Source of the DNA: Massilia litorea | GTDB taxonomy: Bacteria; Pseudomonadota; Gammaproteobacteria; Burkholderiales; Burkholderiaceae_D | Assembly (NCBI RefSeq): GCF_015101885.1 | Contig: NZ_CP062941.1 | Span: 1,860,001-1,924,000 of the forward strand | DNA length: 64,000 nucleotides | Reading direction: 5' to 3' | Shown: piece by piece, positions 18,317-27,808 of the stretch | Layout of the letters: every line of letters starts with the position of its first letter | Numbering within the stretch: the stretch's first letter is position 1 | Notes under the pieces: model-generated | Seen by the model: only the letters and a program-made list of their open reading frames with translations | Database searches by the model: none | What the model was told of the DNA's origin: nothing | Translations under genes and position numbers: made by a program

Positions 18317-20038
18317 TCAGCGGGCGCGCCGGTACAGGCGGAAGCGCTCGTCGCGGTCGGAGGCACGCCGGCCTTCCCACAGCAGCGTGGCGCCGCGCGT
18401 GCCCCAGGTGCGCGACAGGAGGCGGTCGTCGCGCGTCTTGACCCGGTCCTGCAGCAGCACGTAATCGCACTGGCCGCCTTCGACGCCGACAAACGGCAGG
18501 CGACCGTAGTAGGCGAAGGAGGCGCGCTGGGCCGCGCCCACGTTGGTGTCGATGCAGTTCGCGTCCGCCGGCAGCTTGGCGGCGAGGGCCTGTGCCACGC
18601 CGGCGTAGCTCTTGCTGTAGTTCAGGTCCTGCAGGAACAGGGTCATCAGCAGCACCCACAGCAGGATCAGGCCGCTGGACGACAGCACGACGGCGCGCCA
18701 CAGCACCGTTCTCTGGCGCGACACGCGCCAGCGCACCAGCCAGATCCAGCCGATCGAGACGGCGGCCGCCACGGTGAAGGCGATGATGCCGAATTCCGGC
18801 ACGAAGCCCGGCACCAGCTTGAGGGCATTGTGCGACAGCTGGGCCGGCCAGCCCGTCAGTTTGGCGATCCAGAACAGCCAGACCAGGGCGGCGAGGGTCG
18901 TCAGCGCCATCACCGAGAACCAGTCGATGGCGTTGATCGCGCCGCGCTTCATCGTCGGCAGGCCGAAGGCGGCCATCAGGGCCAGCGGCGGCAGCAGTTT
19001 CAGCAGGTCGCCGGTCTCGGGCGACGGGTCGCACAGGAACAGCGCGGTCAGGGCGCCCAGGAAGGTCAGCGGCAATACGATGTGCAGCATGTTTTCCTGG
19101 CGCCGCCAGGCCCAGATCGCCCAGCCGGCGAAGGGCCAGGCCGGCCAGAAGAACCAGACGCCGACCCGGAAGAAGGCTTTTGCCGAGGTCCAGCTCGGCA
19201 CGTCGAACTGGCCCATGTGCGCGCCGAACCAGGCCGCCACCGGCGACTCGCCGTAGGGCTGCACCAGGGTCGCCGGCAGGATCCAGACCAGGGCCAGGGC
19301 CAGCGCCGCGACCGCCGCCACCGCCATGTGGCGCAGCGCGCTGGCGGCCGGGATGCGGAAGAAACGCGTGCATAGCAGCAGCGCCAGCAGCAGGACGACC
19401 GGCGACACCGGCCCGCGCGTGAGCGCCAGCGCGCCCAGCGCCAGGCCGACCAGGGCCGCGTTGCGGACGCTGGCGGTCTCGATATAGCGCACCGCGCGGT
19501 ACAGGAAATAGGCGACCAGCGAGCCCTGCAGGGTGACGGCCAGGGTTTCGTGGCTGTACAGCAGCAGGCCGAGCGAGCCGAGGTAGACGAGGACGGTGGT
19601 GTCGGCCAGGGTGCGGCCATAGGCGTCGGGTTCCGGCTGGCCGCCGAAGGCCAGGCGCAGCGGCTGTGCTTCGGGCCGGCGGCCGAGGTGGAAAGCGGTG
19701 TACCAGAGCGACATGCCGCCGGTGACGAACATGCCGATGTTCGACACGCGCGCGGCCAGCACGTCGCCCAGCATCCAGCCGAACAGCTTGATGCAGATGG
19801 CGCCCAGCCAGAACACCAGCGGGCCATCGTCCGTGCTCGGGAGGCCGGCGACGTTCGGATACAGCCAGTCGTTCAGGCCGCCGCGGGCCATGGTCCACAT
19901 GATGCCGAAGCTGCCGGCGTCGTCCTTCCACGGATCGCGGCCGATCAGCCCCGGCAGGATATACAGCAGGCCGAGTGCGAACAAGGCCCAGCGCGGCAGG
20001 GCCAGCGTGGCGGCGGCGGGGAGGCGGACTGGTTTCAT
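18317..20038 (-). CDS. Membrane glycosyltransferase of the ArnT/PMT (GT39) type
   Basis: A 573-residue polytopic membrane protein. After a first helix (ALFALGLLYILPGLIG) it carries the family's acidic loop (RDPWKDDAGSFGIMW), the periplasmic catalytic region, and DDGPLVFWLG. About eleven to twelve hydrophobic segments follow, then a soluble periplasmic C-terminal domain of about 130 residues. GT39/ArnT-like enzymes transfer a sugar from a polyprenyl-phosphate donor to lipid A, protein or glycan on the outer face of the inner membrane. Its donor and target are unknown. It stands alone between two terminators; no arn genes are nearby. Confidence 0.8.
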   Translation of the reverse strand: MKPVRLPAAATLALPRWALFALGLLYILPGLIGRDPWKDDAGSFGIMWTMARGGLNDWLYPNVAGLPSTDDGPLVFWLGAICIKLFGWMLGDVLAARVSNIGMFVTGGMSLWYTAFHLGRRPEAQPLRLAFGGQPEPDAYGRTLADTTVLVYLGSLGLLLYSHETLAVTLQGSLVAYFLYRAVRYIETASVRNAALVGLALGALALTRGPVSPVVLLLALLLCTRFFRIPAASALRHMAVAAVAALALALVWILPATLVQPYGESPVAAWFGAHMGQFDVPSWTSAKAFFRVGVWFFWPAWPFAGWAIWAWRRQENMLHIVLPLTFLGALTALFLCDPSPETGDLLKLLPPLALMAAFGLPTMKRGAINAIDWFSVMALTTLAALVWLFWIAKLTGWPAQLSHNALKLVPGFVPEFGIIAFTVAAAVSIGWIWLVRWRVSRQRTVLWRAVVLSSSGLILLWVLLMTLFLQDLNYSKSYAGVAQALAAKLPADANCIDTNVGAAQRASFAYYGRLPFVGVEGGQCDYVLLQDRVKTRDDRLLSRTWGTRGATLLWEGRRASDRDERFRLYRRAR

Positions 20039-20095
20039 CGATAAGTCTGATGTCTGGAATTAATGTCGCGCTAGTATAGCGAGGAATAAAAAGAT

Positions 20096-20130
20096 GAAAA
20101 AAAAGAAGCCGAACGGCTTCTTTTTTTGAG
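20096..20130. terminator. Terminator between rpmE2 and the GT39 gene
   Basis: An 11-bp stem (AAAAGAAGCCG/CGGCTTCTTTT) with an AA loop is A-rich on the left and T-rich on the right, so it can act in both directions. It ends the rpmE2 transcript. Confidence 0.9.
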
Positions 20131-20172
20131 ACCCTGGCGGGCTTCGGGAAGCCCGCGTGGGGCTTCCTGAAA

Positions 20173-20448
<276 letters not shown>

Positions 20449-20551
20449 GTTTCTGCCTTGGGTTTATTTGGTAGCCAAACAGCACTTCGTCGGTCGTCTT
20501 GCTTCGTGACCCGATTGCCGCTCACTTGCCAGTTGAACTGCTGAACCGACG

Positions 20552-20580
20552 ATTATAAATCGGTTGGGCGGCCGTGGCAA
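20552..20580 (-). promoter_or_regulatory. Sigma-70 promoter of rpmE2
   Basis: On the minus strand TTGCCA, a 17-base spacer and a perfect TATAAT lie about 105 bases before the rpmE2 start codon, implying a leader of roughly 100 bases. Confidence 0.75.
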
Positions 20581-20624
20581 CCGCACGCAGGGTGGTCGCG
20601 GCGTTTACGCGTGGGCACCTGCGC

Positions 20625-20654
20625 AAACAAAAAAGGGCAGCCGCAGCTGCCCTT
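20625..20654 (-). terminator. Terminator of rho
   Basis: A 9-bp stem (AAGGGCAGC/GCTGCCCTT, 4-base loop) is followed on the minus strand by TTTTTTGTTTG, 20 bases past the rho stop. Confidence 0.88.
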
Positions 20655-20673
20655 GTCGATGCTTTAACGGTAA

Positions 20674-21936
20674 TTAGCCGCCGCGGCGCATCATGTCGAA
20701 GAACTCGATATTCGTCTTCGTCGCACGCATCTTGTCGAGGATGAACTCCATCGCTTCGATCTCGTCCATCGAGTACAGCAGCTTGCGCAGGATCCAGATC
20801 TTTTGCAGCTGGTCCGGCTTGATCAGCAGTTCTTCGCGGCGGGTACCCGATTTGTTCAGGTTGATCGCCGGGTAGACGCGCTTCTCGGCCAGGCGGCGCT
20901 CGAGGTGCACTTCCATGTTGCCGGTGCCCTTGAATTCTTCGTAGATGACGTCGTCCATGCGCGAGCCCGTTTCGATCAGGGCGGTCGCGACGATGGTCAG
21001 CGAGCCGCCTTCTTCGACGTTACGGGCGGCGCCGAAGAAACGCTTCGGACGCTGCAGCGCGTTGGCGTCGACACCGCCGGTCAGCACCTTGCCCGAAGCC
21101 GGGATCACGGTGTTGTAGGCACGCGCCAGGCGGGTGATCGAGTCGAGCAGGATCACGACGTCCTTCTTCATTTCGACCAGGCGCTTGGCCTTTTCCAGCA
21201 CCATCTCGGCAACCTGCACGTGGCGCGTCGCCGGTTCGTCGAAGGTCGAGGCCACGACTTCGCCGCGCACCGAACGCTGCATCTCGGTCACTTCCTCAGG
21301 ACGCTCGTCGATCAGCAGGACGATCAGGGTCACGTCAGGATGATTCGCGGTGATCGCGTGGGCGATGTGCTGCAGCATGACCGATTTGCCGGACTTCGGC
21401 GACGCGACCAGCAGGCCGCGCTGGCCCTTGCCGATCGGGGAAATCAGGTCGACGATGCGGCCGGTGATGTTTTCGGCGCCGTTCATGTCGCGCTCGAGGC
21501 GCAGCGGCTCGTTCGGGTGCAGCGGCGTCAGGTTTTCAAACAGGATGCGGTGCTTCGAGGCTTCCGGCGATTCGCCGTTGACCTTGTCCACCTTTACCAA
21601 AGCGAAATAACGTTCGCCGTCTTTCGGCGTGCGTACTTCGCCTTCGATCGAGTCACCCGTATGCAGGTTGAAGCGGCGGATCTGCGACGGCGAGATATAG
21701 ATGTCGTCGGTCGAGGCCATGTAACTGGCATCGGGCGAACGCAGGAAGCCGAAGCCGTCCGGCAGGACTTCGAGGGCGCCGTCGCCGAAGATCTGCTCGC
21801 CGGACTTGGCGCGCTTCTTCAGGATCGCGAACATCAGTTCCTGCTTGCGCAGGCGGGCTGCGTTGTCGATGTCGAGGCCGATGGCCATCTCCAGCAGCGC
21901 GGAGACGTGCATTGCCTTCAGTTCAGATAAGTGCAT
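20674..21936 (-). CDS. rho: Transcription termination factor Rho
   Basis: Rho is the hexameric RNA-dependent ATPase that ends untranslated transcripts. The 420 residues show the N-terminal helix bundle ([17 protein letters not shown]), the RNA-binding OB fold (about 55-120, [29 protein letters not shown]), and the RecA-like motor with Walker A ASPKSGKS, Walker [10 protein letters not shown], the Q-loop [11 protein letters not shown] and the R-loop/arginine finger region. Length and order match E. coli Rho (419). It lies downstream of trxA on the same strand with a 160-base gap, the usual trxA-rho arrangement in proteobacteria. The gap may hold a leader for autoregulation, but no specific element was recognised. 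Confidence 0.98.
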   Translation of the reverse strand: MHLSELKAMHVSALLEMAIGLDIDNAARLRKQELMFAILKKRAKSGEQIFGDGALEVLPDGFGFLRSPDASYMASTDDIYISPSQIRRFNLHTGDSIEGEVRTPKDGERYFALVKVDKVNGESPEASKHRILFENLTPLHPNEPLRLERDMNGAENITGRIVDLISPIGKGQRGLLVASPKSGKSVMLQHIAHAITANHPDVTLIVLLIDERPEEVTEMQRSVRGEVVASTFDEPATRHVQVAEMVLEKAKRLVEMKKDVVILLDSITRLARAYNTVIPASGKVLTGGVDANALQRPKRFFGAARNVEEGGSLTIVATALIETGSRMDDVIYEEFKGTGNMEVHLERRLAEKRVYPAINLNKSGTRREELLIKPDQLQKIWILRKLLYSMDEIEAMEFILDKMRATKTNIEFFDMMRRGG

Positions 21937-22096
21937 GTTGTGTGGGTGTCCCGTGACGGGAAGGTAAAGGTAGGGGAGGGAACGACGTGGAATAAATAAA
22001 CTGCGTTAAACAACGTCAGGTTGGGAAGCGGCCGGAGCCGACCGGATCCCGTCCGGACAATGGCGGCAGTGCGGGCGCGCTGCCGCCGCTATGCGT

Positions 22097-22423
22097 TTAG
22101 ATGTTGCTGTCGATGAAGGCGGTCAATTGGCCTTTGGCCAGTGCGCCGACTTTTTGCGCCGCCACGGCGCCGTTCTTGAACAGGATCAGGGTCGGGATGC
22201 CACGGATGCCGAACTGGGCTGGAATAGCCTGGTTGGCGTCGACGTCCATCTTCGCGATCGTGATCTTGCCGTTGTAGTCTTTAGCGACTTCTTCGAGGAT
22301 CGGGGCGATCATCTTGCACGGACCGCACCACTCGGCCCAGAAATCGACCAGTACCGGAAGCTCGGACTTGAGCACGTCGGTTTCGAAAGAAGCATCGCTG
22401 ATGTGTTTAATGTTTTCGCTCAT
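22097..22423 (-). CDS. trxA: Thioredoxin 1
   Basis: A 108-residue thioredoxin with the active site [10 protein letters not shown] (Cys33 and Cys36), the conserved Asp26 and the cis-proline in [11 protein letters not shown]. It reduces disulfides in cytoplasmic proteins such as ribonucleotide reductase and is itself reduced by thioredoxin reductase. It is encoded upstream of rho on the same strand. Length and motifs are standard. Confidence 0.98.
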   Translation of the reverse strand: MSENIKHISDASFETDVLKSELPVLVDFWAEWCGPCKMIAPILEEVAKDYNGKITIAKMDVDANQAIPAQFGIRGIPTLILFKNGAVAAQKVGALAKGQLTAFIDSNI

Positions 22424-22650
22424 GTTTTCCTCAAAGAGAGGTAAGGATCAATGTACGCCTGGAGACGACCGTGTTAAGGCGCGTCCGGCTTCCGCTTGTT
22501 GATAAAACAGCTGCAGCACAATGGTGGAGGCAAAGTGCGCGAACTCAATGGGAAGGGCGTCGGGAGGACGTCAGGCGGGGGATTTAGGCCGAATCATACC
22601 TTATTTTCCCAAAAAGTGTTCGGGCCTTTGTACAAAATCTTAACATACCC

Positions 22651-23043
22651 TCAGCACATCACCGCCGAGCGCAACTGGTCCAGGCCAATGGGCTTGCGGA
22701 AGATACCCGCCACGCGTAATCCGAGCACCCGCGCCAGTTCGCCGGCGGCATCGCGCACGCCGGAATCCATGCCCGACAGCAGGATCACGCCGCCGCGAAA
22801 GCCGCGTTCGGCTGCTGCCTGCAGGAATTCGATGCCGTCCATGTCGGGCAGGGCGAGATCGCAGATGAGGACGTCCGGGCCTTGCTCGGCGAGCGTGGAC
22901 AAGGCGTGGCGGGTGCTGGCTTCGGTATAGACTGCACTAACCCCGATGGTATGCAGCATGTCTTTCAGCATCTCGAGCATGAAAGGATCGTCGTCGAGCA
23001 CCAGCACGCGCGGCGGCTGGCTTGATGCGGCGAGGTCATTCAT
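22651..23043 (-). CDS. Single-domain response regulator (CheY-like receiver)
   Basis: A 130-residue receiver without an output domain. It has the acidic triplet (LDDDP), the phospho-acceptor Asp in VLICDLALPDMDG, Ser in LLSGMD in place of the usual Thr, and the Lys in FRKPIGLDQLRSAV. Stand-alone receivers act in phosphorelays, chemotaxis or as phosphate sinks. No kinase gene is adjacent, so the partner is unknown. The ribosome site before the ATG is weak. Confidence 0.85.
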   Translation of the reverse strand: MNDLAASSQPPRVLVLDDDPFMLEMLKDMLHTIGVSAVYTEASTRHALSTLAEQGPDVLICDLALPDMDGIEFLQAAAERGFRGGVILLSGMDSGVRDAAGELARVLGLRVAGIFRKPIGLDQLRSAVMC

Positions 23044-23148
23044 ACAGTTGGTTCCGGCAAATTATTGACTGGCAGGGATTATGTGCGAGAACGGCTGTCC
23101 ATGGCACATGTTGTACAAAATATTCTGTCCAGTATTAAGGCATTGCCT

Positions 23149-23868
23149 TCAGCCCACGCTGCCGTTGAACTGTATCAGGTGGCCCGGATGCCACATCGTG
23201 ACGACCGAGGCCACGGCGCCGTGCGAGGTCGTCCTGCGTTTCAGCACGAGGCAGGGAGAACGGGCGTCGATGCCGAGCAGTTCCGCCACGTCGCGCGGCG
23301 GGGCCAGCGCCTCGAGGCTGTAGGTCGCGCCTTGCAGCGGGGCGACCGCCATCAGGTGTTCGTTCGGGGTGATGCTGGCAAAATCCTGTTCCAGGTAGGC
23401 CGGGGCGCAGGCCGGATTGACCCAGCGGTCCTCGAGCTGGATCGGGACTTCGTTTTCGAAGTGCACGATCAGCGAGTGAAACAGCGGAGCGCCCGGCGCC
23501 AGGCCGAACTGCAGCGCCAGGGCCTCGGTCGCAGGCGCTTCTTCAAGCAGGTGCAGGCGGCTGGCATGGCGGTGTCCGCGGGCGCGCACTTCGTCGGCGA
23601 TGTTGCGGATCTCGACCAGGGTCGCCTGGTATTTGCGCGGCGCGACATAGGTGCCCGAACCCTGGCGGCGCGTGAGCACCTGTTCGGCGGTCAGCTCGCG
23701 CACGGCGCGGTTGACCGTCATGCGCGAGACGCCGAACTGCCGTACCAGCGCCTGTTCCGACGGCACCAGGTCGCCTTCCTTCCAGCGTCCGGTGGCGATT
23801 TCGCCGACCAGGTAGTCCTTGATGCGCTGGAAGATGGGGGTGCTCGCTTGCGCGCTGGATTCGTCCAA
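23149..23868 (-). CDS. hutC: Histidine utilization repressor (GntR/HutC family)
   Basis: HutC represses hut genes and is released by urocanate. The product has an N-terminal winged helix (FQRIKDYLVGEIATGRW...SEQALVRQFGVSRMTVNRAVREL...RRQGSGTYVA) and a C-terminal UTRA effector domain (about 90-230). The TTG at 23868 is chosen as start because GGAGAG lies at ideal spacing and the product (239 residues) has the normal length. An ATG at 23922 would add 18 unlikely residues and lacks a ribosome site. The gene lies 4 kb from the hut operon, separated by ada, a metallo-beta-lactamase and an amidohydrolase gene. A matching operator is seen in front of hutU, none in front of hutC itself. Confidence 0.9.
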   Translation of the reverse strand: MDESSAQASTPIFQRIKDYLVGEIATGRWKEGDLVPSEQALVRQFGVSRMTVNRAVRELTAEQVLTRRQGSGTYVAPRKYQATLVEIRNIADEVRARGHRHASRLHLLEEAPATEALALQFGLAPGAPLFHSLIVHFENEVPIQLEDRWVNPACAPAYLEQDFASITPNEHLMAVAPLQGATYSLEALAPPRDVAELLGIDARSPCLVLKRRTTSHGAVASVVTMWHPGHLIQFNGSVG

Positions 23869-24006
23869 ACTGCTCTCCGGAAGAGGATAATGATGAGGGT
23901 TGACTGCCCCCGATTCTAGCATCGCGAATTCGAAAGCAAGCGGCGGGGTGCCGATATGGCCTCCTGCTGGCAGGATGAAGCCATTCACCCATTCCGGACA
24001 AGTGCC

Positions 24007-25089
24007 ATGAAGATCGAGACCATCGCCGAACCTTATGCCAGCCTTGACGCGCGCTGGGCCGCCGTGCAAAGCCGCGACCGCGCCGCCGACGGCGTTTTTG
24101 TTTATTCGGTGCGTACGACCGGCGTCTACTGCCGGCCCTCCTGCGGCGCCCGGCCCGCGCTGCGCGCGAATGTCGCTTTCCACGCCAGCTGCGCGGAAGC
24201 GGAAGCGGCCGGCTTTCGTCCCTGCCTGCGCTGCAAACCGGGGCAGCCGCCTTTGAGCGAACGCCAGGCCCAGCTGGTCGCCGAAGCCTGCCGCCTGATC
24301 GACGCGCAGGACGAGGCGCCCGATCTCGATGCGGTAGCGCGCGCAGTCGGCATGAGCCGCTTCCACTTTCAACGCGTCTTCAAAACGCATGCCGGCGTGA
24401 CGCCCAAGGCCTATGCAGCGGCACGCCGGGCCGCGCGCGTGCGCGACGCGCTGGCGCAGGAGGGCAGCGTCACCGATGCCCTGTATGCGGCCGGTTTCAA
24501 TTCCAGTTCGCGTTTCTATGCCGGGAGCGAAGCGATGCTGGGGATGGCGCCTTCACGCTTCAAGGCCGGCGGCGCGGGAGAAGCGATCCGCTTCGCGGTA
24601 GGTGCCTGTTCGCTCGGCGCGATCCTGGTCGCTGCCACCGAACGCGGCATCTGCGCGGTGCTGATGGGCAACGATCCGGAGCCGCTGGTGCGCGATTTAC
24701 AAGACCGTTTCCCGAAGGCGCAGCTGATCGGCGCCGATGCCGGTTTCGAGGCGACGGTGGCGCAGGTCATCGGCTTGGTGGAGGCGCCGCGCATCGGCCT
24801 CGATTTGCCGCTCGACGTGCGCGGCACCGCCTTCCAGCAGAGAGTATGGGCGGCGCTGCGCGCGATTCCGGCCGGCGAGACGGTGAGTTATACCGAGCTG
24901 GCGCAGCGCATCGGTGCGCCGGCGGCAGTGCGCGCGGTGGCCGGGGCCTGTGCCGCCAATCCCGTAGCGGTAGCGATTCCCTGCCACCGCGTCGTGCGCA
25001 ACGATGGGGGCTTGTCGGGCTACCGGTGGGGGATCGAGAGAAAGGCGGCGCTGATCGCGCGCGAGAAGGACGATACGGGCCGCGCCTGA
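24007..25089 (+). CDS. ada: Bifunctional DNA repair methyltransferase and transcriptional activator Ada
   Basis: A 360-residue Ada with all three modules. The N-terminal zinc domain has Cys42, Cys46, Cys73 and Cys76 (GVYCRPSC, RPCLRCKP) and repairs methylphosphotriesters. An AraC-type helix-turn-helix region follows (about 85-180, VARAVGMSRFHFQRVFKTHAGVTPKAY). The C-terminal O6-methylguanine-DNA methyltransferase domain carries the acceptor Cys in IPCHRVVRNDGGLSGYRWG. Self-methylation turns it into an activator of the adaptive response to alkylation. It is divergent from hutC. A second alkylation-repair gene (3-methyladenine glycosylase) lies at 52.1 kb but is not co-transcribed. Confidence 0.96.
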   Translation: MKIETIAEPYASLDARWAAVQSRDRAADGVFVYSVRTTGVYCRPSCGARPALRANVAFHASCAEAEAAGFRPCLRCKPGQPPLSERQAQLVAEACRLIDAQDEAPDLDAVARAVGMSRFHFQRVFKTHAGVTPKAYAAARRAARVRDALAQEGSVTDALYAAGFNSSSRFYAGSEAMLGMAPSRFKAGGAGEAIRFAVGACSLGAILVAATERGICAVLMGNDPEPLVRDLQDRFPKAQLIGADAGFEATVAQVIGLVEAPRIGLDLPLDVRGTAFQQRVWAALRAIPAGETVSYTELAQRIGAPAAVRAVAGACAANPVAVAIPCHRVVRNDGGLSGYRWGIERKAALIAREKDDTGRA

Positions 25090-25117
25090 CCGCGGGGCCG
25101 CCGCGGCCCCCTACGAA

Positions 25118-26020
25118 TTACTGCTTCGCCGCTTCCTGCGCCAGCGTCTTCGCCAGCCGCTTGCGGCCCGTGTCGGCGTAGGCGACGCAGGCCCCGGGAT
25201 TGACGAAGGCGAGGTTACCGAGCTGCTTCTGCTTCGCCTGCCGCTCCAGCAAATCGCTGGCGTCCGGATGCGCCGTCACCAGGATGTCGCAGGGCAGCGC
25301 CGCCACGCGCGCAATCGAGCGCTCGATGTCTGCCCTGGCGGTCGGGTAGACCGTATTTCCGCTGTAACGGAAGCTGCCGGCGCTGATCGCATTCAGGCTG
25401 TCCGCATACACCATGCTCATCCCCTTGCCGTGTTCGACGGCCGTCCAGGTCCAGCTGATGCCGCCTTGCGTGTGGCCGGGCGTGTAATGCGCCTTGATCG
25501 ACAGCGGCCCCAGCTCGACGGACTCGCCGTCGCGCACGCTGCGCACCGGAGAAACAGGGGTCATGTCCGGCATGTCGTTGGCGAATTGCGGGTCGCCCTT
25601 GTCGGCCTTGCCCGATTCCAGCACCGGTTTCGCGGCCGGGCTGGTGAGCACGGTGGCGCCGCTCAGCCGTTGCAGTTCCGCGATGCCGCCGGCATGGTCG
25701 AGATGCTCGTGCGAGACGAGGATGTAGCGGATGTCTTCCAGCTTGAAGCCGAGTTGGCGGATGTGCGCGGCAATCGCCGGGCCTGCCTTCGGGCTGGCAC
25801 CATCGATCAGGATGTGGCCGGCGGGTGAGGTGATCAGCACCGAGCTCAGGCCCTCGGTGCCGACATAGTAGCTGTTGCCGTAGAGCTGGAACGGGTCTTG
25901 CGGCCCTTCCCACTCGGCCGCTGCGGCGAAGGAGGAGGCGGCAAGGGCGCACACGCAGGAGAGGACGGAGGCGATTCGTTTCACAAGGATTCCCATGTTC
26001 GTTGATTGGCTATTGCTCAT
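25118..26020 (-). CDS. Subclass B3-like metallo-beta-lactamase
   Basis: A 300-residue exported MBL-fold hydrolase. The signal peptide (ILVKRIASVLSCVCALAASSFAAA) precedes a domain with all zinc ligands of subclass B3: HEHLDH (His104, His106, Asp108, His109), His183 in TPGHTQGG and His251 in TAHPD. The N-terminal part (PFQLYGNSYYVGTEGLSSVLITSPAGHILIDG) also matches B3 enzymes such as L1 and THIN-B. It is expected to act in the periplasm on beta-lactams including carbapenems, but activity is not shown by sequence. The start is uncertain: ATGs at 26020 and 25996 and a GTG near 25984 all give a usable signal peptide, none with a good ribosome site. It is convergent with ada and divergent from the amidohydrolase gene. 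Confidence 0.85.
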   Translation of the reverse strand: MSNSQSTNMGILVKRIASVLSCVCALAASSFAAAAEWEGPQDPFQLYGNSYYVGTEGLSSVLITSPAGHILIDGASPKAGPAIAAHIRQLGFKLEDIRYILVSHEHLDHAGGIAELQRLSGATVLTSPAAKPVLESGKADKGDPQFANDMPDMTPVSPVRSVRDGESVELGPLSIKAHYTPGHTQGGISWTWTAVEHGKGMSMVYADSLNAISAGSFRYSGNTVYPTARADIERSIARVAALPCDILVTAHPDASDLLERQAKQKQLGNLAFVNPGACVAYADTGRKRLAKTLAQEAAKQ

Positions 26021-26127
26021 CTGAAATCATAACGAAAAAACAGGTGCGCAGGGTGGCCGCCAGTGTCCAAGCCGGGTGGACTTCGCTACACTCATGTTTT
26101 GCATTTTATAAATGTCCAGGAGAGTCC

Positions 26128-27792
26128 ATGCAGCCCACCCTCAAGCAGTGTTCCGCGTTCGTCCTTGCCGCTCTCGCTGCCGCCTGCGCGCAGGCGGACA
26201 CGGCGATCGTCAACGCCAACGGCTACACGCTGAACGCCAAGGGTGACCTGGTGCAGTTCGCCGCGCTCGCATTCGACGACGGGGGCAAGATCCTGGCCGT
26301 CGGAACGAACGCCGAGGTGGCGGCCAAGGCGCCCGGTGCGCGCCAGGTGGACTTGCAAGGCAAGACCGTACTGCCGGGCCTGATCGACGCCCACGGCCAC
26401 GTGTTCGGCCTGGGCCAGATGCTGACCCAGCTCGATCTGTCGGCCACGACCTCGCTGCAGGACGCCTTGAGGGCCATCGGCGACTACGCACGCGCCAATC
26501 CAGGCGACGGTTGGCTGCGTGGCCGCGGCTGGAACCAGGAAAACTGGAAACTGGGCCGCTTCCCGACCGCCGCTGACGTCGACGCCGTCGTCAGCGACCG
26601 TCCGGTCTGGTTCGAGCGGGTCGACGGCCACGCCGGCTGGGCCAACAGCCGCGCGCTGGCGGCGGCCGGCATCACCGACAAGACGCCGGATCCGGCCGGC
26701 GGCAAGATCATGCGCGATGCTGCCGGCCGCGCCACCGGCGTGCTGGTCGACGCGGCGAAGGAACTGGTCGTGAAAGTTCTGCCGGCCCAGACCGAGGCGG
26801 AAGGACGCAAGGTCCTCGACCGCGCGCTCGCCGAGATGGCGCGGGTCGGCCTGACCGGCGTCCATGACGCCGGCCTGGGCGTGGCGGAAGACCGCCTGTA
26901 CCGCGCCTATGCGGACCAGGGGAAACTGAGCGCACGCATCTACGGGATGATCGGCGGCACCCAGGGCGACTTCGATGTGCTGGCGAAGAACGGTCCTGTT
27001 AAAACCTATGGCAAGGACATGTACGCGCTGCGTGCCGTGAAACTGTATTCGGATGGGGCGCTCGGCAGCCGCGGTGCGGCCCTGATCGCGCCCTACAGCG
27101 ACGAGCCGCATTCGCACGGCCTGCTGTTCCACAAGACGGCCCAGATGGACGCGATGATGAAGAAGGCGATGGCGCGCGGCTACCAGGTCAACGTGCATGC
27201 AATCGGCGACGCCGGCAACCACCAGATCCTCGACATCTACCAGAAGGAAGTGGGCGCAACGAAAAGCGCAGCCCAGCGCCACCGCATCGAGCACGCCCAG
27301 GTCGTGACGCAGGCCGACATCGTGCGCTTCAAAACGCTTGGCATCATTCCGTCGATGCAGCCGACCCACGCCACTTCGGATAAAAACATGGCGGAAAGCC
27401 GCGTCGGCCCCGAGCGCATCAAGGGCGCCTACGCCTGGCGCAGCTTCCTGCACCAGGGGTCGCGCATCGCCTGCGGTTCCGACTTCCCGGTCGAATCGCC
27501 GAATCCCTTCTTCGGCATCCACGCGGCCGTCACGCGCCAGGACGCGTCGGGCCAGCCGATTGCCGGCTGGTATCCGAACCAGGCGATGTCGCTAAAGGAA
27601 GCCTTCCGCTGCTTCACGCTTGACGCAGCCTATGCGGGCCATGCCGAAAACAGCTTAGGCTCGCTGGAGCCGGGAAAATGGGCCGATTTTATCGTCGTCG
27701 ACCAGGACTTGTTCAAGGTCTCGCCCTACGACATTTATAAAACCGGCGTGTTGCAGACCTGGGTGGGCGGCAAGGCGGTGTATCAACGGTAA
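26128..27792 (+). CDS. Exported amidohydrolase of the YtcJ-like family
   Basis: A 554-residue metal-dependent hydrolase with a cleaved signal peptide (KQCSAFVLAALAAACAQA). It has the amidohydrolase entry motif GLIDAHGHVFGLG, the characteristic RGRGWNQENW of YtcJ-like proteins, VNVHAIGDAGN and HRIEHAQV in the barrel, and the late metal site ACGSDFPVE. Family members hydrolyse amide or ester bonds; the natural substrate here is unknown. The ATG at 26128 has AGGAGAG upstream, so the longer open frame starting at 26002 is not used. The operator-bearing hut promoter follows the stop, so this gene is transcribed separately from hut. Confidence 0.87.
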   Translation: MQPTLKQCSAFVLAALAAACAQADTAIVNANGYTLNAKGDLVQFAALAFDDGGKILAVGTNAEVAAKAPGARQVDLQGKTVLPGLIDAHGHVFGLGQMLTQLDLSATTSLQDALRAIGDYARANPGDGWLRGRGWNQENWKLGRFPTAADVDAVVSDRPVWFERVDGHAGWANSRALAAAGITDKTPDPAGGKIMRDAAGRATGVLVDAAKELVVKVLPAQTEAEGRKVLDRALAEMARVGLTGVHDAGLGVAEDRLYRAYADQGKLSARIYGMIGGTQGDFDVLAKNGPVKTYGKDMYALRAVKLYSDGALGSRGAALIAPYSDEPHSHGLLFHKTAQMDAMMKKAMARGYQVNVHAIGDAGNHQILDIYQKEVGATKSAAQRHRIEHAQVVTQADIVRFKTLGIIPSMQPTHATSDKNMAESRVGPERIKGAYAWRSFLHQGSRIACGSDFPVESPNPFFGIHAAVTRQDASGQPIAGWYPNQAMSLKEAFRCFTLDAAYAGHAENSLGSLEPGKWADFIVVDQDLFKVSPYDIYKTGVLQTWVGGKAVYQR

Positions 27793-27808
27793 GGCATGAC
27801 AAAATGGA

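Noticed and set aside
18106..18441. A rightward frame with a signal-peptide-like start in the 18.1 kb gap
   Set aside because: It lacks a ribosome site, crosses the GT39 terminator and ends antisense to GT39.
17403..19931. An 842-codon leftward open frame covering the GT39 gene and the two-TM gene
   Set aside because: Only its last 190 codons are real (the two-TM protein with its own ribosome site); the rest is an out-of-frame shadow of GT39 and reads through a terminator.
25094..25110. GGGGCC/GGCCCC hairpin between the convergent ada and metallo-beta-lactamase genes
   Set aside because: There is no T-run on either side, so it is not called a terminator.
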